Of a stretch of DNA of 64,000 bases, positions 38,081 through 50,500 are shown piece after piece. Both the position numbers and the translations under genes were made by a program. Under the pieces are notes generated by a model. The model was not told where the DNA came from, searched no databases, and saw only the letters and a program-made list of their open reading frames with translations. The stretch is from Trogon surrucura (taxonomy: Eukaryota; Chordata; Aves; Trogoniformes; Trogonidae): the NCBI GenBank assembly GCA_020746105.1, contig CM036620.1, positions 1-64,000 of the forward strand. Reading direction: 5' to 3'. Position 1 is the stretch's first letter. Each line of letters opens with the position of its first letter.

Positions 38081-41000
38081 CTTAGACCATTAGTTCAGGG
38101 GAAAATCTAGGAACTGTGTTTTACAGTAAAACGGGCTACCTCCCTGGCTCCATTTTAGAAAAGAACATGTGCGCTAGCAAGAAGAAATGAAAACCCTCTA
38201 ACCGTAAGTGCGAGGATATACAAGATACCAAAAAATATCGTATTTAAGCACACTGCCACAGAACACTAATGAAAAAACAGAGCAAGAGTTCACATCAGTT
38301 TTGGATTTCTACTTCAAGGCATCGATTTCATCCTCCTTTACTAGGAGAGACGCTCAAAGTATGGCTGATAAGACAGAAGGCAGACCAAACTTCATCTTTT
38401 GCTCTGCAGCTACATTCAGAGAACTTCTTTTGGTATGGTTCCACAGAGGGAACATTCTCCATTTTCTTTGAACAAATTGTATTACACTTGTTTCTCATCA
38501 GATTACATGAATTAGCTGAGAGTGAATGGATTCAATTACAGTCCAGATTCCAGACCTCTTAAGAACTGACTGCCTAACACATTCCTTTCATTTAATAAAC
38601 TGGAACCAAATGAGTGGTATATCATACAAATAATACTCGCTTAATAGCGTAATGCAATAAAATGGTTAAAATACTCAGAGGAACCACACAGATAAAATAC
38701 AAGAGCCTCTGATACTACCCAAAGGATTTAAAGTATGAATATCACATCAACTTAATTGTTCAGTACTTTTGCTTTGTATTGCGAACAACAGTCTGATTCA
38801 AAGGATACTTAAGACCATGTTTACTAAATCTAGTATGTTCTGAAAACCTCAGCCAGCTTAAAAAGAAGCGTTGCAGCAAAGTATGTATTCTCCTGTTAAA
38901 GGGACAATTTAATAACTCAGCACAAGATCCTAAACTCTCCTGCAAAATCCCAGATTTACTGTCTCCCAACTGACTAAGAGGAAGTATGACCAAGAATGAG
39001 GGCTTCACTAAGCCCTCAGTGAGGCAGTTTTCCCAACTGATCAGTTCTTTTAGAAGGCAGCATTTTGGCCTAAGTCGAACTGAAACAACGACTTTCAGGA
39101 ACAACCGCTTCCGACTGAAACAGTTACCCATTCTTTCAGTCTGAGAAACACAGTTTTATACCTGCCTAAATGGATAAGCACCCAGGGAAGAAAAATGGGA
39201 CAAAAAGACTTAGATCCAGAGCTCATTGAGGGATTCAAGGTTGAAAGCACAAAATGATACACATAGTCAGATTATCCCCATTCTCAGGGTTCTTGACACT
39301 TTTTGAAAAAGGTAAGTAGAAAACCGAGAGGTAGAAGAGTGACACTGCCAAGATGACAGATGGCCATTAAATGTAAGTTACCTGTAAGAAAACTTTTTAA
39401 ATGACTGAAGAATATCTGAAGGCAGTTTAGATGCCCGGCTCTGTAATTACAACTTGTCTAATGCTCAACTTGTATTTAACCTGGCATGCAACTACAGAAT
39501 CCAGTAGGTGAAGTTCAAATTTGAGAGTCCAACGAAGACACAAGATGATTTTATCAACTCAGTATAAAAGTTTTCAGGGGACATGGTAAGTTCTTTGCCA
39601 ATGAGAATCTTGAAATCAGTACACTATTAGCCAATTCCTTCTTCCTGCAGTTCTTCATACCTGTCCAACAAACCTTTGCAACAAGAACCACAAGAGACAT
39701 AATGGGAAAGAAACACTGCTCTGAAGACACCTAACCGATGCAAAATCCCAGCAGACTCCAAGTCGTGGTTTCACCCGAGATGGTAACAAAGCCCCACGTA
39801 GTTGCTCACTCGCTCCCCTTCCCCAGGTGGGATGAGGGAGAGAATCAGAAGAGTCAAAGTGAGAAAACTCGGGAGATAAGAGAGCAGAGCATAAGCTGTG
39901 CGAGCGGGCAAAGCAAGGAATTCATCTCCTGCGTCCCAAGGACAGATAGGTGTTCAGCCACGCCACGGAAAGCACAGCTCCACCACGTGTAACGGTGTCT
40001 CGGGACCTCCATCTCCTCCCTGGAGGTGTGGGTCGAGGAGAAGAAGAGCTCCTGGTGCTGTGCAAACACAGCTCAGCCAACCAAGGCGAGCCTGCGTTAT
40101 CAGCGCAGAAACCCGAAACACGGCCCCATGCCAGCTCCTGTAAAGAAAATGAATCTATCCCAGCCAAAAGCAACAGCGCAGGGAAACAAATGCCGGCAGA
40201 ATTTTTCTGTGGCAGTGGGGCTTTTATGAAGAGCCCCTTGGTACACAATGCATCAAGAACTAAATCACTGAAATACAAAAAGAAGGTTTCCTCTTTAGTC
40301 AGTGCACAAGATATGAAGAACTAACTACAGTGCATCCATGCACACCTATAAGCACAAAACAAACCAGCTTTCCTGGTGAAAACTGGTTATGTTCTAGTCA
40401 TAACACCCCATATGTAACTAATGCTCTGTCCCCCTCCACCTTTTCCTCTTTTTTTTAAAAAAAGAGGTTAAATAAAATATCACCTGAAACCACATTCTAC
40501 CAGTATAAGAAAGGAACCTACTGAGCAACGTAAGGAAAAGGACATGGAAGCATCCATTTCGTGGGGCTTTTTCAGCTCAGAATAACCAGGACTAAGCACA
40601 CCTTCTGGATACAACGCTGACATTTCTCATTGGATACGACAGCAGTGATTTCAAAAGGCTCTTTTTATGAATCATTATAAAAATCCTAACATGCAAAAGG
40701 ACATAGCATGCAAAGCAGACAGAAGGTTATGTACACTCTTGTTCTGAATTGCATCATGAAAAGCAACTGTCAGTTCAACCCCGCGATTTAATGGCTTCCC
40801 CCCTCAGGCACGGCTGCACCTCTGCCTCATTGCTGACATCTGCTGCCATGTGACCGAACAACTCGCCACCCTCCCCAGCCCACTCGGCTCCTCCAAGACT
40901 CGCTCCAGCCCTCTCCCCCTGTAACACAGCTTGGCTGAACACCACTTGCAGCGATTGGCGTCACAGAAAGCTACTCCCCAAAAACGGAGCCAATTCACTA

Positions 41001-41425
41001 ACTCCTTGGTACTGGACACCCCATCACCAGGAGACAGTGACTGCAGAGGACCCTGCAGTGAGCTCTGACAGCCCTCACCTTCCAAGGTCTGGCAAGAGGA
41101 GACTCCTGCAGTGATTTCTACGACCGGCCTGCTGACACGTTTACCATCAGTATCTACAGACTCCTCGGCGTAATGAGAGATGCAGAGACAGGCAACGGCC
41201 GTAATGTCCTGCTTCAGTTTTATGCTCGTGACTAAACAAATCTGACAGTGACCCTTCTTGTCACAGCTTGTGCAGAAAGCCATTCTCCACCAATAACGCT
41301 GAGCCACAGTGTTTGCCTTTCAGGGAGAAACGTTTCATAAGCTGTTTTCCTACCCAAAAACATTTACATCTTTCTTTATATATAGCCTGAATGCAAACAA
41401 ATGAAAACCAAGTCAAGAACAATAC

Positions 41426-41529
41426 CTCATATTGGTGTTCTGAGGGAAAATTCTTCGCTTCCCACTGAAGCAGACTTCAAAATCTTCTGTTGTCAGTCTG
41501 TGCGCGTAGTCAATGTATGCGGACACCTC
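41426..41529 (-). CDS. CFAP299: CFAP299 internal coding exon
   Basis: This 104-base exon encodes [20 protein letters not shown], then FSGKRRIFPQNTNM, plus the first two bases (AG) of a serine codon. It matches mammalian CFAP299 [29 protein letters not shown] very closely; YIDYAHRL and TEDFEV are identical. The acceptor is ctcgccag|GAG (phase 0) and the donor atgag|gtattg (phase 2), which joins in frame to the exon at 24869. The match covers roughly residues 122-157 of a protein of about 230 residues. This is the most conserved CFAP299 exon in the window and anchors the identification of the gene. Confidence 0.96.
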
Positions 41530-44500
41530 CTGGCGAGGAGAATTTCAGTCAGGACTGAAGACTATGGACAGGAAAACACAAAGGTGGCCACAAAGAACAG
41601 AAACGTGCATCCATGCATGGATTTCCATGTAAACACATATATAAAGAGCATGGGAACATTTTCAAATTCACCTGAGCGAGGCTTCTGTTTGGAGTTAAGA
41701 CACTTCAATTATGGCAAATGATGGCACGTTCTGAACACAAGGTTCGCAGCACTGCTGTAAATATAAACATAAGCGCAGTGTCACACGGCACACTCTCGTG
41801 TATTCCCCATGTCTCCTGCTGCCACGTGGGAAGGGCTTCCCCGCAGGTGCGGGCCTGTATCTGGCATGCACGCAACCCTAACGCAGTCCAATACCCTCAG
41901 GGCACATTTCTCCAAGCAGGGGTGGTTTTGTTTGATTCCTGCTCTTCGGTAGGAAGGCTGAGAATGTGATTTTATTTTGGATGTACCTCTATGGCCTAAG
42001 CAAAACTTACCTGAATATCACCTGAACACTCACCACAGCTTTTTAGCTTTTCAGAACCACGACAGACTGGGAACAGGTTCCCATACGTCTCTCTGCTCCC
42101 TGCTGCCGCCAGAGAACAGAGCAGACATCACCAGCCCTCTCTCTAGCAAGACAACCCCTGTTTCTGACGCTTCACTGCCCACAACGGAAGAGTTTCACAG
42201 CAAAAAAATGATAATTTAAACAGAAGTATTCCAACAGCAAAACACAGCCCATGCGCAGAAATAAAACAGCGTTGTCTACAAGTAGATGAGCAAACGACCC
42301 ACTCGGGTGCTCCCCTGACATTTATTGATCTTTTTAACTATGTGGAATATTTGTACAGTTCTATTGCCATGACCATTTGCATTTTCAGGAGCAGTCGCCC
42401 CAGAGCATTCCAGCAACCGTGTTTCTCTCAGTGACCAATAAAGTCACCTAAAAATTCGCACTGGCTTCACCTAACCACAAATGAGGTCAAGTATGCTAAA
42501 CTGAAGCTAAACGGGATATTTGATGGGAAACTATGGACATGCAATATATTGGAATCCATTGCCAATTCGCTGAGGAAGCTCTGTTCATGCGGAAGGTATC
42601 ACAGGTGGGGACCCAGGGCAACAAGCACAATTCGGCTGAAAGAGACAGGCGTGAAATACGTTACCGGTTGAAATATATTTTTAACGAGGAGCAATTTATT
42701 TTTGTTCCTGGAGTTTGGGTTATTTGCCACCTGCCGATCATGTTACATCTAATAGAAACACCAGTGGGTAAAAGTAGTCAGAGAAAGAACCTCACTGCTC
42801 TATCTTTAAACCAGATGCTATGACAATTTTGGCTTGACAAGTAGGAATAAACTGCTAACCTGTTCCTCCAGCTACCTGGGAGTGAAAAAAGTAAGCCCAT
42901 GTTTTATGCTGTAACTTTGAAAAGCTTCTGCAACTTGAAGTCTGTCTCAAAATTAATTTTGTTTCCTTCTCCCGTGCTCAAAAATGCCAAGCCGGGTTTT
43001 GGACAACACACATCTTTTACCTGCCTATTACTGTACAAAAGAAGAAAAACCACAGACTTGGAGAGTTCCAAGATTACAGGAGCCTTTAGTCTGCTTTCTT
43101 CTCACCTATCCAAAAGAAGCAGGATGTGGTCTAAAGGTAAATGCAAATTTTTTTTAAAAAAAAACGTTGTTAAAAAAGAAAGAAGACATCCTTAGAGATG
43201 CTCACACAATTTACATTTGCCTCAGGGTTTTCTTCCTTACTTAAAGTATCTTCAGGCTCTGACCACAGGCTTTAGATAGCATCTCTACATACCTTCCCCG
43301 CTCAGCAGCTACATGCCGGGTTCCAGCCCCAGAGAGCAGTGCCTGGTGCTAACCTGGGGCGGCAGAGCACGCACAATTATTCTTGCATATTGTATTTAGC
43401 TGGCAGAAAGACCGAGACAACAACTGTGCTGTAATACAAAGCTGTATGTGCTGTACCTTAGACGAAATGGTAGAGCTCTCCTGTGGTTTAGAGAGACCTG
43501 GTTCGTGCTGGGGTGGCAGGAGTAACACCGAGAGCAGACCACACAGCTGCTAAAATTATTTGAGGCCCAACACTTCGGTTGTCAGATAAGGGGTGGCTTT
43601 CACTTCAGACCACGGTGCAGAAGGACTTCAGGTTTTTGTTAGTGACCATCCCCATTATTTGCATTTGTGTGCCACCACAGGGCGTCAGATGCAGCACCCG
43701 GGATGTCTGACAGAAAGATCAGGTCAGACGGATCCCGCGCGGTGCCGACAGCAACTGCCACGTTGCGCGCAGCAGTACCCTGCGAGCCCCTGGGGCGGTT
43801 CTGGGCATATTTCAGGAACACGAGCACCGAGACATGCGTGCACGCACACACACACACCCCCCAACCTAACCAAGCTTTTTTGAACCTGGGAAGCAGCATT
43901 TGTGGGAAAGAATGACAGGCCAAGTGGTAGACGTTCTACCTTTCAACTCTTCAGAAAAGAAAAAAAAAAAAAAAATCAGAAAAAAAAAATCTGGTTAGCC
44001 TTCAGAAGAAATGTTTGCTATGTATGTAAAACATATGCATCCCAGCCCCTCAGCACTAAGTGTTTGGCAGCTGCTCTGACTGGAAGAAGCTCTGTCAACT
44101 GTGAACTTGCTTATCTATGTAAACAGGGTGTAGCCTCAGTTTGAAAACAATATTCTGGCTGAGAACACCCTGCTGAGAGTGCGAGTTTAAATTAACTCTG
44201 GTAGCATTAAAATAAAGGAGTTTATGAAAACCAGAAATGCACACAGAACCCAAAGCTTGCTCAGAGAGAGGTACAAAGTGAGCATGAGTAGTGAGAAGGC
44301 AGGCACAGCCTTTGGGTTCAGCTACCTGGGAACAGGCACATTTCCTTACCAGATAGTTACTGCAGGTAATGCTCGGAACAGAATGGAGAGCATACGGAGG
44401 AAAGAAGCAGAAGTCAAAAGCAGTTGAGGGCTTTTTAAGGAAAAGTCAGGGGCAGGAGCAAAAGAAAACAACAAGAAACAAGGAAGGAAATACAAAAAAA

Positions 44501-46360
44501 AAAATCCTAAACAAACGAGAACAAGTCAGTGCAGGACCCTTCATCCCGCCAGAATTTAAGTGTAGGATTGAAGAGAAGGGGATTGCCTTTTAACTATGAC
44601 CTATGAAAAGAGAACTGCAGATGCTTCCTGGAACCTGTGTGGCAAGCCAGCTTATCTTTAAAGCTCCTGAAGAACTCAAGCCTTTTAGTAAAGTCATCAA
44701 CACAAAGGGCAAACCAAAACCCAACTCAGTACGCGGAGAGAAAGCGGAGGGAAGAGCATGCCAGAACACCCAGAAGGGCCATCTCAGCCTGTTCATGCTC
44801 TCTTGAAGGAACTAAATCGGTTTTAACCACCATTGCCACTAAGGTGAGAGACAAGCTAATGGTTTTGGGGGCCACAGCAGCTGCCTGTTGTGGAGAGACC
44901 GGAGAACAAGGGCATGTAGAGTACCTACTCTAATGCTACAGCCACAGGTGGCATTGAACAGAAAAGTCTGGAAAAGAAGACTTTAAAGAACAGGGAAAAC
45001 TTCACAAAAAGTATCCTGTGCGATCAAAGCCTTCCATGACATTTTGGTTTTGTGCAATAGCACCCCTGAAATTTAGTTTGGTGGAAGAAGCTGCGTTGCA
45101 GGTAAGTCCCTAGTGAAACCCACTGAAATTCACAGATGGTTTAGCCACTTTCTATCTACTTGATCTATTGCTAGGCTGATTTTTGAGGTCTGCTTGTATA
45201 AAACTTTCACCAGTTCTTTCTTTCCTCAGCTAAATGCCTTTTATTTCTTTGGTTTGGGATTTCATTGCCAACATTAGTTTAGCACTGAAAAAAAGGGGGG
45301 GAAAAAGCACCACTAGCATCTCTCCTCTTTTCACGCCAAACACATCAGGTCAATATTTCACTGTCAGTACCAAGTCAGCATTTGTTGCATGTCAACAAAC
45401 ATGCCTGTGTTCCAAACCATCGTTATAGCTGATGCTCTGTCATAACAGTAACCCTGAAACAAAGCCCAAGCGTCCCCAGCAGAAACAGTCTCAACTCAAG
45501 AACCACTGGAAGGAAAGCTCAAAGAGTCTTATCTTCCAAGTTTGCTTGAAAATGTGGCTAAACGCAGCCAAGCCAGCAGACCCCGGAATGGTAGCAGCCA
45601 GTAAAACTCTCCAGCACGAGCTGCTCCTCAGGGGCTCAAGGGACAGCAAGAGAACTTGTGCCTAGGACACAAGGCTCTGCAGGACCCGTCCAAAGCCACA
45701 GCAAGAGCTAGAGAGGCTGAGATAACCCCTTGCACACAAGCAACAGGTTTCGCGAAGGATCCACTCCAGGCTACTTGTTTTTGATTCCAAGCTCAATTTC
45801 TGCGATTTGTCAGTGAACCACATCAGCCAGGGTTGGCTGAACGAGGCAGGACAGGCACGTTGTCTGGACTGTGACTGCCGTGGCCACACAACAAGTTCAC
45901 TTGTGCCAGAAAATGAACTCAATCTGTACCCTGTCTCTAGAAAAACTCACAGAACGGTATCCTACCACATCTGTACAAGCTCTGGTTCTAAGGTCCATCC
46001 GTAACAAGGACACACAAAGGCAAAACAACACCTGCTAAAGAGGATTTTCTGGCTCATGGCACAGGCAGTGGTCTGATCCTGAGAACACTCTGGCCTTGGC
46101 TCACAAAACCAGAAAAGCAGCAGAATCGAGTCCACCAAAATCTGTTCCTGTCCCTCGAGGGGTCGGGGCAAACACCAAACAACATGGCAGGTGTCTCATG
46201 CTGCTTCCTCAACTCCATCAACCTGCAGAATTTCTTAATTCAAAACTAGGCTAATTAGGCTTTCCAACTAAAATTTCCCTGTGAGCTAAAGGATGTGCTG
46301 TGGGTCAGGCAGCAGAAGCTATTCCAAGTGCAGCTGAACATACTGTCACTTCTGAGTTCG

Positions 46361-46400
46361 CAGAAGTAATCAAGGGTTTGCAAAAGTAATCACGGGTTTG
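46361..46400. repeat. Tandem duplication of 20 bp
   Basis: cagaagtaatcaagggtttg is followed at once by caaaagtaatcacgggtttg, two copies differing at two positions. It is a local duplication with no sign of function. Confidence 0.85.
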
Positions 46401-47561
46401 CCACTCACCCATGGTACACAGAAAACAAACACACAGAAAGAAACGTAGAAATTTATGTCACTTTCCCAGCTGATTCACTGGGAATACCCCTATCTCTTTA
46501 TCCTGACAAAACCTATGAAAGCTGCGTAATTATTAGACAAACAAACCACTAGACAAACTAACAAAAGATCTCTGTCTGAAAACTATGTGAGAAGAAATGC
46601 AGTTGTTTCTTTTTTAAATGTCTAAGAACCTCAACTTGAAAAAATTGCATAAACACTGCTTAAAGGTTTTGGGATGCTGTTTTTCCTCTCAGCTTGCTCT
46701 TCTTTACCTGCTCCTTCAGAAGGGTATCAAAGTGTTTTCCCTGGCAAACACATAATTTACAAATCAGTGGCAAAGCATGAGAAACCAGAATCGCAATGGT
46801 ATGCCTTAAAGTCAGTGAAAGGGACTGCTCAAAGCCTGCCCAAACACTGTACCAACCGCATTTCCACACGCCAGCCCGCCCCTTGGACAAGAGCAGCGCT
46901 GCACAGAGGGCTCCTCTATCCCCAGCTTGGTCATCCCTGTTCTTCCTCCGATGGAAAACTTTTTTAACAAAATCTTGTACTTTCTGTTAATTGGCCAAGA
47001 AACCTTTCGCGGGGCCCCAGACTTGACCGACATTCTCTTGCCCGCACAGCCAGGTCCTGGCGTGAACAATGGGGCAGTGTTGGGCTGCAGGTGCCCTGGG
47101 GTGTCCGCTCCTGCTATTTATTATAGGGAGGCAGGCCAGGCTGTCACTAACAGCTCTGCGCAAAAGGGTCAAGGAAAGGAAAATAAAGCCTGTGCGGTGC
47201 GAACCGTGAGGGCTTTTGCTGGTCGGGCCTGGCCCCGTTCCTCTTGAGGAGCTCCTTCAAACTCGCTCCTCATTTGGCTTGGAAGGGACTTCAGATAGCT
47301 GGGGCTGTGCGAGACACACGTCACAGGGAATGCAGCTGCAGGCAGGTGTGCTGCTGCTTTTCCGTTGCCAGTCGTACTGGAGGAACGCTTCTTCCCTTGC
47401 CCAGCCCTGAGCAGTTCTTTTTTATTTTAGTATTTATATAGGCTGTTTTTCAGGGAAGAAAAAAATATTACAGTAAAAAATAGTAAAGCATTTATAAGCA
47501 TGTCTTTAAATTTGGGGGGTTTGGTTCGTCTTTTTGTTTTTGTTATCTTTTGATAAAAAAA

Positions 47562-47581
47562 GGGGGGGCGTCGGGGGGGGG
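47562..47581 (+). repeat. G-run cluster
   Basis: A run of seven G and a run of nine G are separated by four bases (cgtc). It is followed by A-rich sequence. It could fold as a G-quadruplex, or the run lengths could be partly an assembly artefact. Confidence 0.6.
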
Positions 47582-50500
47582 AGAAAACAGACTTCTTAAA
47601 AAATGTGGCAATAACAATTACAGAACCTCTTGCAGTCACCTTTTTTTCTTGGGGGGATTATTAAACGGGACTCACACGTAGCTTTGGGATTAGACAAATA
47701 GCTTCAGCAAACCAGATGTCTCTCGAGACGCGACCGAGGGAGCGTGCTGGCAGCGCGAACAGAGCACAGGCACGCTGGTCGCAGGCCTGGGGACTGCAGC
47801 TAAGAGAAGGTCACACAGACAGGCTGTCAAAACCACTCTGGGAAGCGAGATGAGGAAAACAGATCTCCCTGCCTGCCTGGCTGGATGAGCAGGGGCCGCA
47901 GGGCTCTGGCTGCCGTGCGCGACCCCAGCACCCCTTAACGGGGACTTCGTCCCACAGGACGTGGAGGCGGTCTTGGCCAGCAAATCTACAAAACTCAGCG
48001 TTACTTTGTTCTCAACAGACGTAACCTGTGCTCACCGCGGGACGTCCCACTGCCTTGGCAAACACGATGTTTTGACAACCTATAGCTCCTGGCAAACCAC
48101 AGGGCTCAGTCGATGCCGGACTCTCCGCTCTTTGGCAGCGTCCCCCCGAGGGACTTTTTATTAAGAGACTTTTCTCTAGGTAAGTCCAGCGCTAAGGAGA
48201 AACACGTGTACGACTCACTACGATACCAGAATGTCCTTGCATTGCACCAGACCACGTAGCTACACCTTAAAAGAGAGTGAAGTTGCACAGAATCAAACAG
48301 CTTTACTCTTGAACAGCAAGGACTGCAACACTGCATACATCACCCCCTGTGCACTGGGGTCAGCTTTACAGCCGCAACAACAACTTCAAGGCAGCGATCC
48401 TGCTGACACAAGCAAGAGTTTGTTTTCCGAGGCCTCTCGGGCAGCTGGAAAACTCGCTGTGTTTGGCAGGTGCAGAGGGGCCGGCCAGTGCTAACATGTA
48501 CAGCCGCTTCCTTCTCCAAAACAATCAGAACCAGCTCTTTCCTCAATTTATTCCCACCAAGGTGGAAATGGGCACAGTTTACTAACACTGAAAAAAAGGT
48601 CAGTTCTCATGATGCCAGTGCATACGAAACCTATGAGAGACAAACAAGGCAAAGAAGAGAGAAAGCAGAAATCAAAAAGCACAGGAGGAACCTGCTCCAA
48701 AACAAAACCCAAGTGGGTTGAACTTCAGGTATAACGACAGCGGCTGCAAGTAGCTGCTGTGGGGTTCACCAACATTCGCTGTGTGATCACATACATCTCC
48801 TTCAACTCTCCTTAAGTTATGAGACCTGAAGGACCGCTGCAAAAGTTCTTGCCAGACAGAATAAACATTCAGTAATGGCCCGAAGTTTATACGATACGGT
48901 GGAAAAACAGCTTTACTGAGGCGAAAACAAAATTACAATCCCTGGCCCTAGAGAGCTGGACAAAACTTAAAAAGCAGCTCCAGCAAAGTTCTCAAGCCTT
49001 CACAAAGGGAAAACACAACAACAAAATGGAATAAAAAGAGGAAGACATGAAAGGAAGGAAAAGCAAGGCCAAGCAAAGCAGAAGAATCTATAAAGATTCC
49101 ACAAAGGTATATTCATTTTTTGTTGTCACAAGGTACAGTAATCAGCAAGGCTGTTGCTTCTGAAATCCCAATTAGACAAAGAGTATGACATACTACTGCC
49201 CAGCTCTGCAAGAGGGAAAGGCCTCTCAAAGGCATCTCTCTGACTCCCCCCAGTGCCCCCCCAACCCAAGGGCAGGGGAATCCCGACATGTGCTGCTGGC
49301 TCCTGAGCTGCTGCTGCACACCAGCCCTGCCAGCCTCACTACTTTGCTGAGACGATTTGCTTTTTTGGGTGAGTGTTTTTGTTTCTGTTTTGGTTTTTGT
49401 TGGTGAGGAGGGACCTTTTCGAACAACCCACCTGTCTAAAGAACACTTTCCTGGCATTTGTCAAAGGTATTTGAACAGATTTGGCTGTAACAAATGTCAT
49501 GCCTCCAACCGTGGAACTGAACTAGTCATTCTCACACTTGCTTTCTTGATTTTGTTTTTGGCGTTTCTTTAAATGCTGTTTACTGAATCAAGTGTAAAAT
49601 CCGCTTAGCAGCCTCAAGATGTGAGCCTCAGCTGTATACCCTGTGTGCACTTAACACGGCACTCCCGGAGCAGAGCAGCGAGGACTTGTCACTCGTGCAC
49701 ACGATCCGTCACAGGTTCGTGTGACAGACGTGAGAGGACGGGGACAGGCGAAGGTCCATAAGCTCCCGGTTCTGCACAGATGTGGGGCAACGGAAGGCTC
49801 CAAAAGGACTCAGAAGTCCTACTGGGAAGCTACAGAAGTCATTCATGGATTTTTATTAATAAACAGCAAATCTAACAATCCGACAAATGGTACACTGATC
49901 CCCCGGCCTTTTCTTCCTGACACCTCCCTGGGGTACCAGTACCCCGATTCACTCCTGCTCTCAGCAATCGCTGACATAAACCAGGGAAGCCATCTGCAAG
50001 CAAGAGTTTCTTTCCAGAAATTTCATTTCTCTCCTAGCCTTCCTGCCAATAACATTTTGTGTTATGTAAAGCCTGTATTTTAAGAATTACTTCGATTCCT
50101 TTAAACATCCCTGAAACGCGCCTGCTTCTGTCCTGGGAAGAGAGAAACCAAACTACCAGTCCAAATGAGCACTGAGAAACGGTGAAAAGGCAAAAGCCCT
50201 AACAAATGGAGAGAGCAATCACAGTATGAATCATCACCAGAAAGAATCAAGAGAAAACCGGGACTGAAAAAAGCAGCCTAAACTCACCAAACACCCCAAA
50301 GGCTCGTGTTGAAAACACACAAAAAAAACCACAACGAAAAAACCTGAAAACTGACTTGGGAAGATGATGCTCTAACTTCTAAACCGAACCTGTTTGGGTT
50401 GAACTCTGCGAAAGCACTTTACCACACAGGTGGGACAGCACACAAGCACTATTTGGCGACTGAACTGTTCCTCAGCTGCTCACCCTTGCTATCTGTATAT

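Larger units (their letters stand above)
24870..41425 (-). other. CFAP299: CFAP299 intron, about 16.6 kb
   Basis: This long phase-2 intron has the donor atgag|gtattg at the right and the acceptor ttttcccag at the left. It contains two CR1 copies in opposite orientations (32543-33145 minus and 34721-34993 plus), CpG-rich patches at 29041-29390 and 37561-38080, an eleven-base C run near 36705, and an unexplained 167-codon minus-strand frame at 40804-41307. Otherwise I see AT-rich, unremarkable sequence without exons of either known gene. Confidence 0.8.

Noticed and set aside
42000-42190. Minus-strand candidate exon ending at attcag|gtaagt
   Set aside because: Strong donor, but the frame reads PVCRGSEKLKSCGECSGDIQ, with no resemblance to the CFAP299 residues expected.
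43845-43856. CA microsatellite
   Set aside because: Only about six perfect units, too short to list as a repeat feature.
46691-46760. Exon-like piece on minus (acceptor ttgccag, GKHFDTLLKEQ, donor gtaaag)
   Set aside because: Only 33 bases, and the peptide does not match the CFAP299 segment expected before EVSAYIDY.
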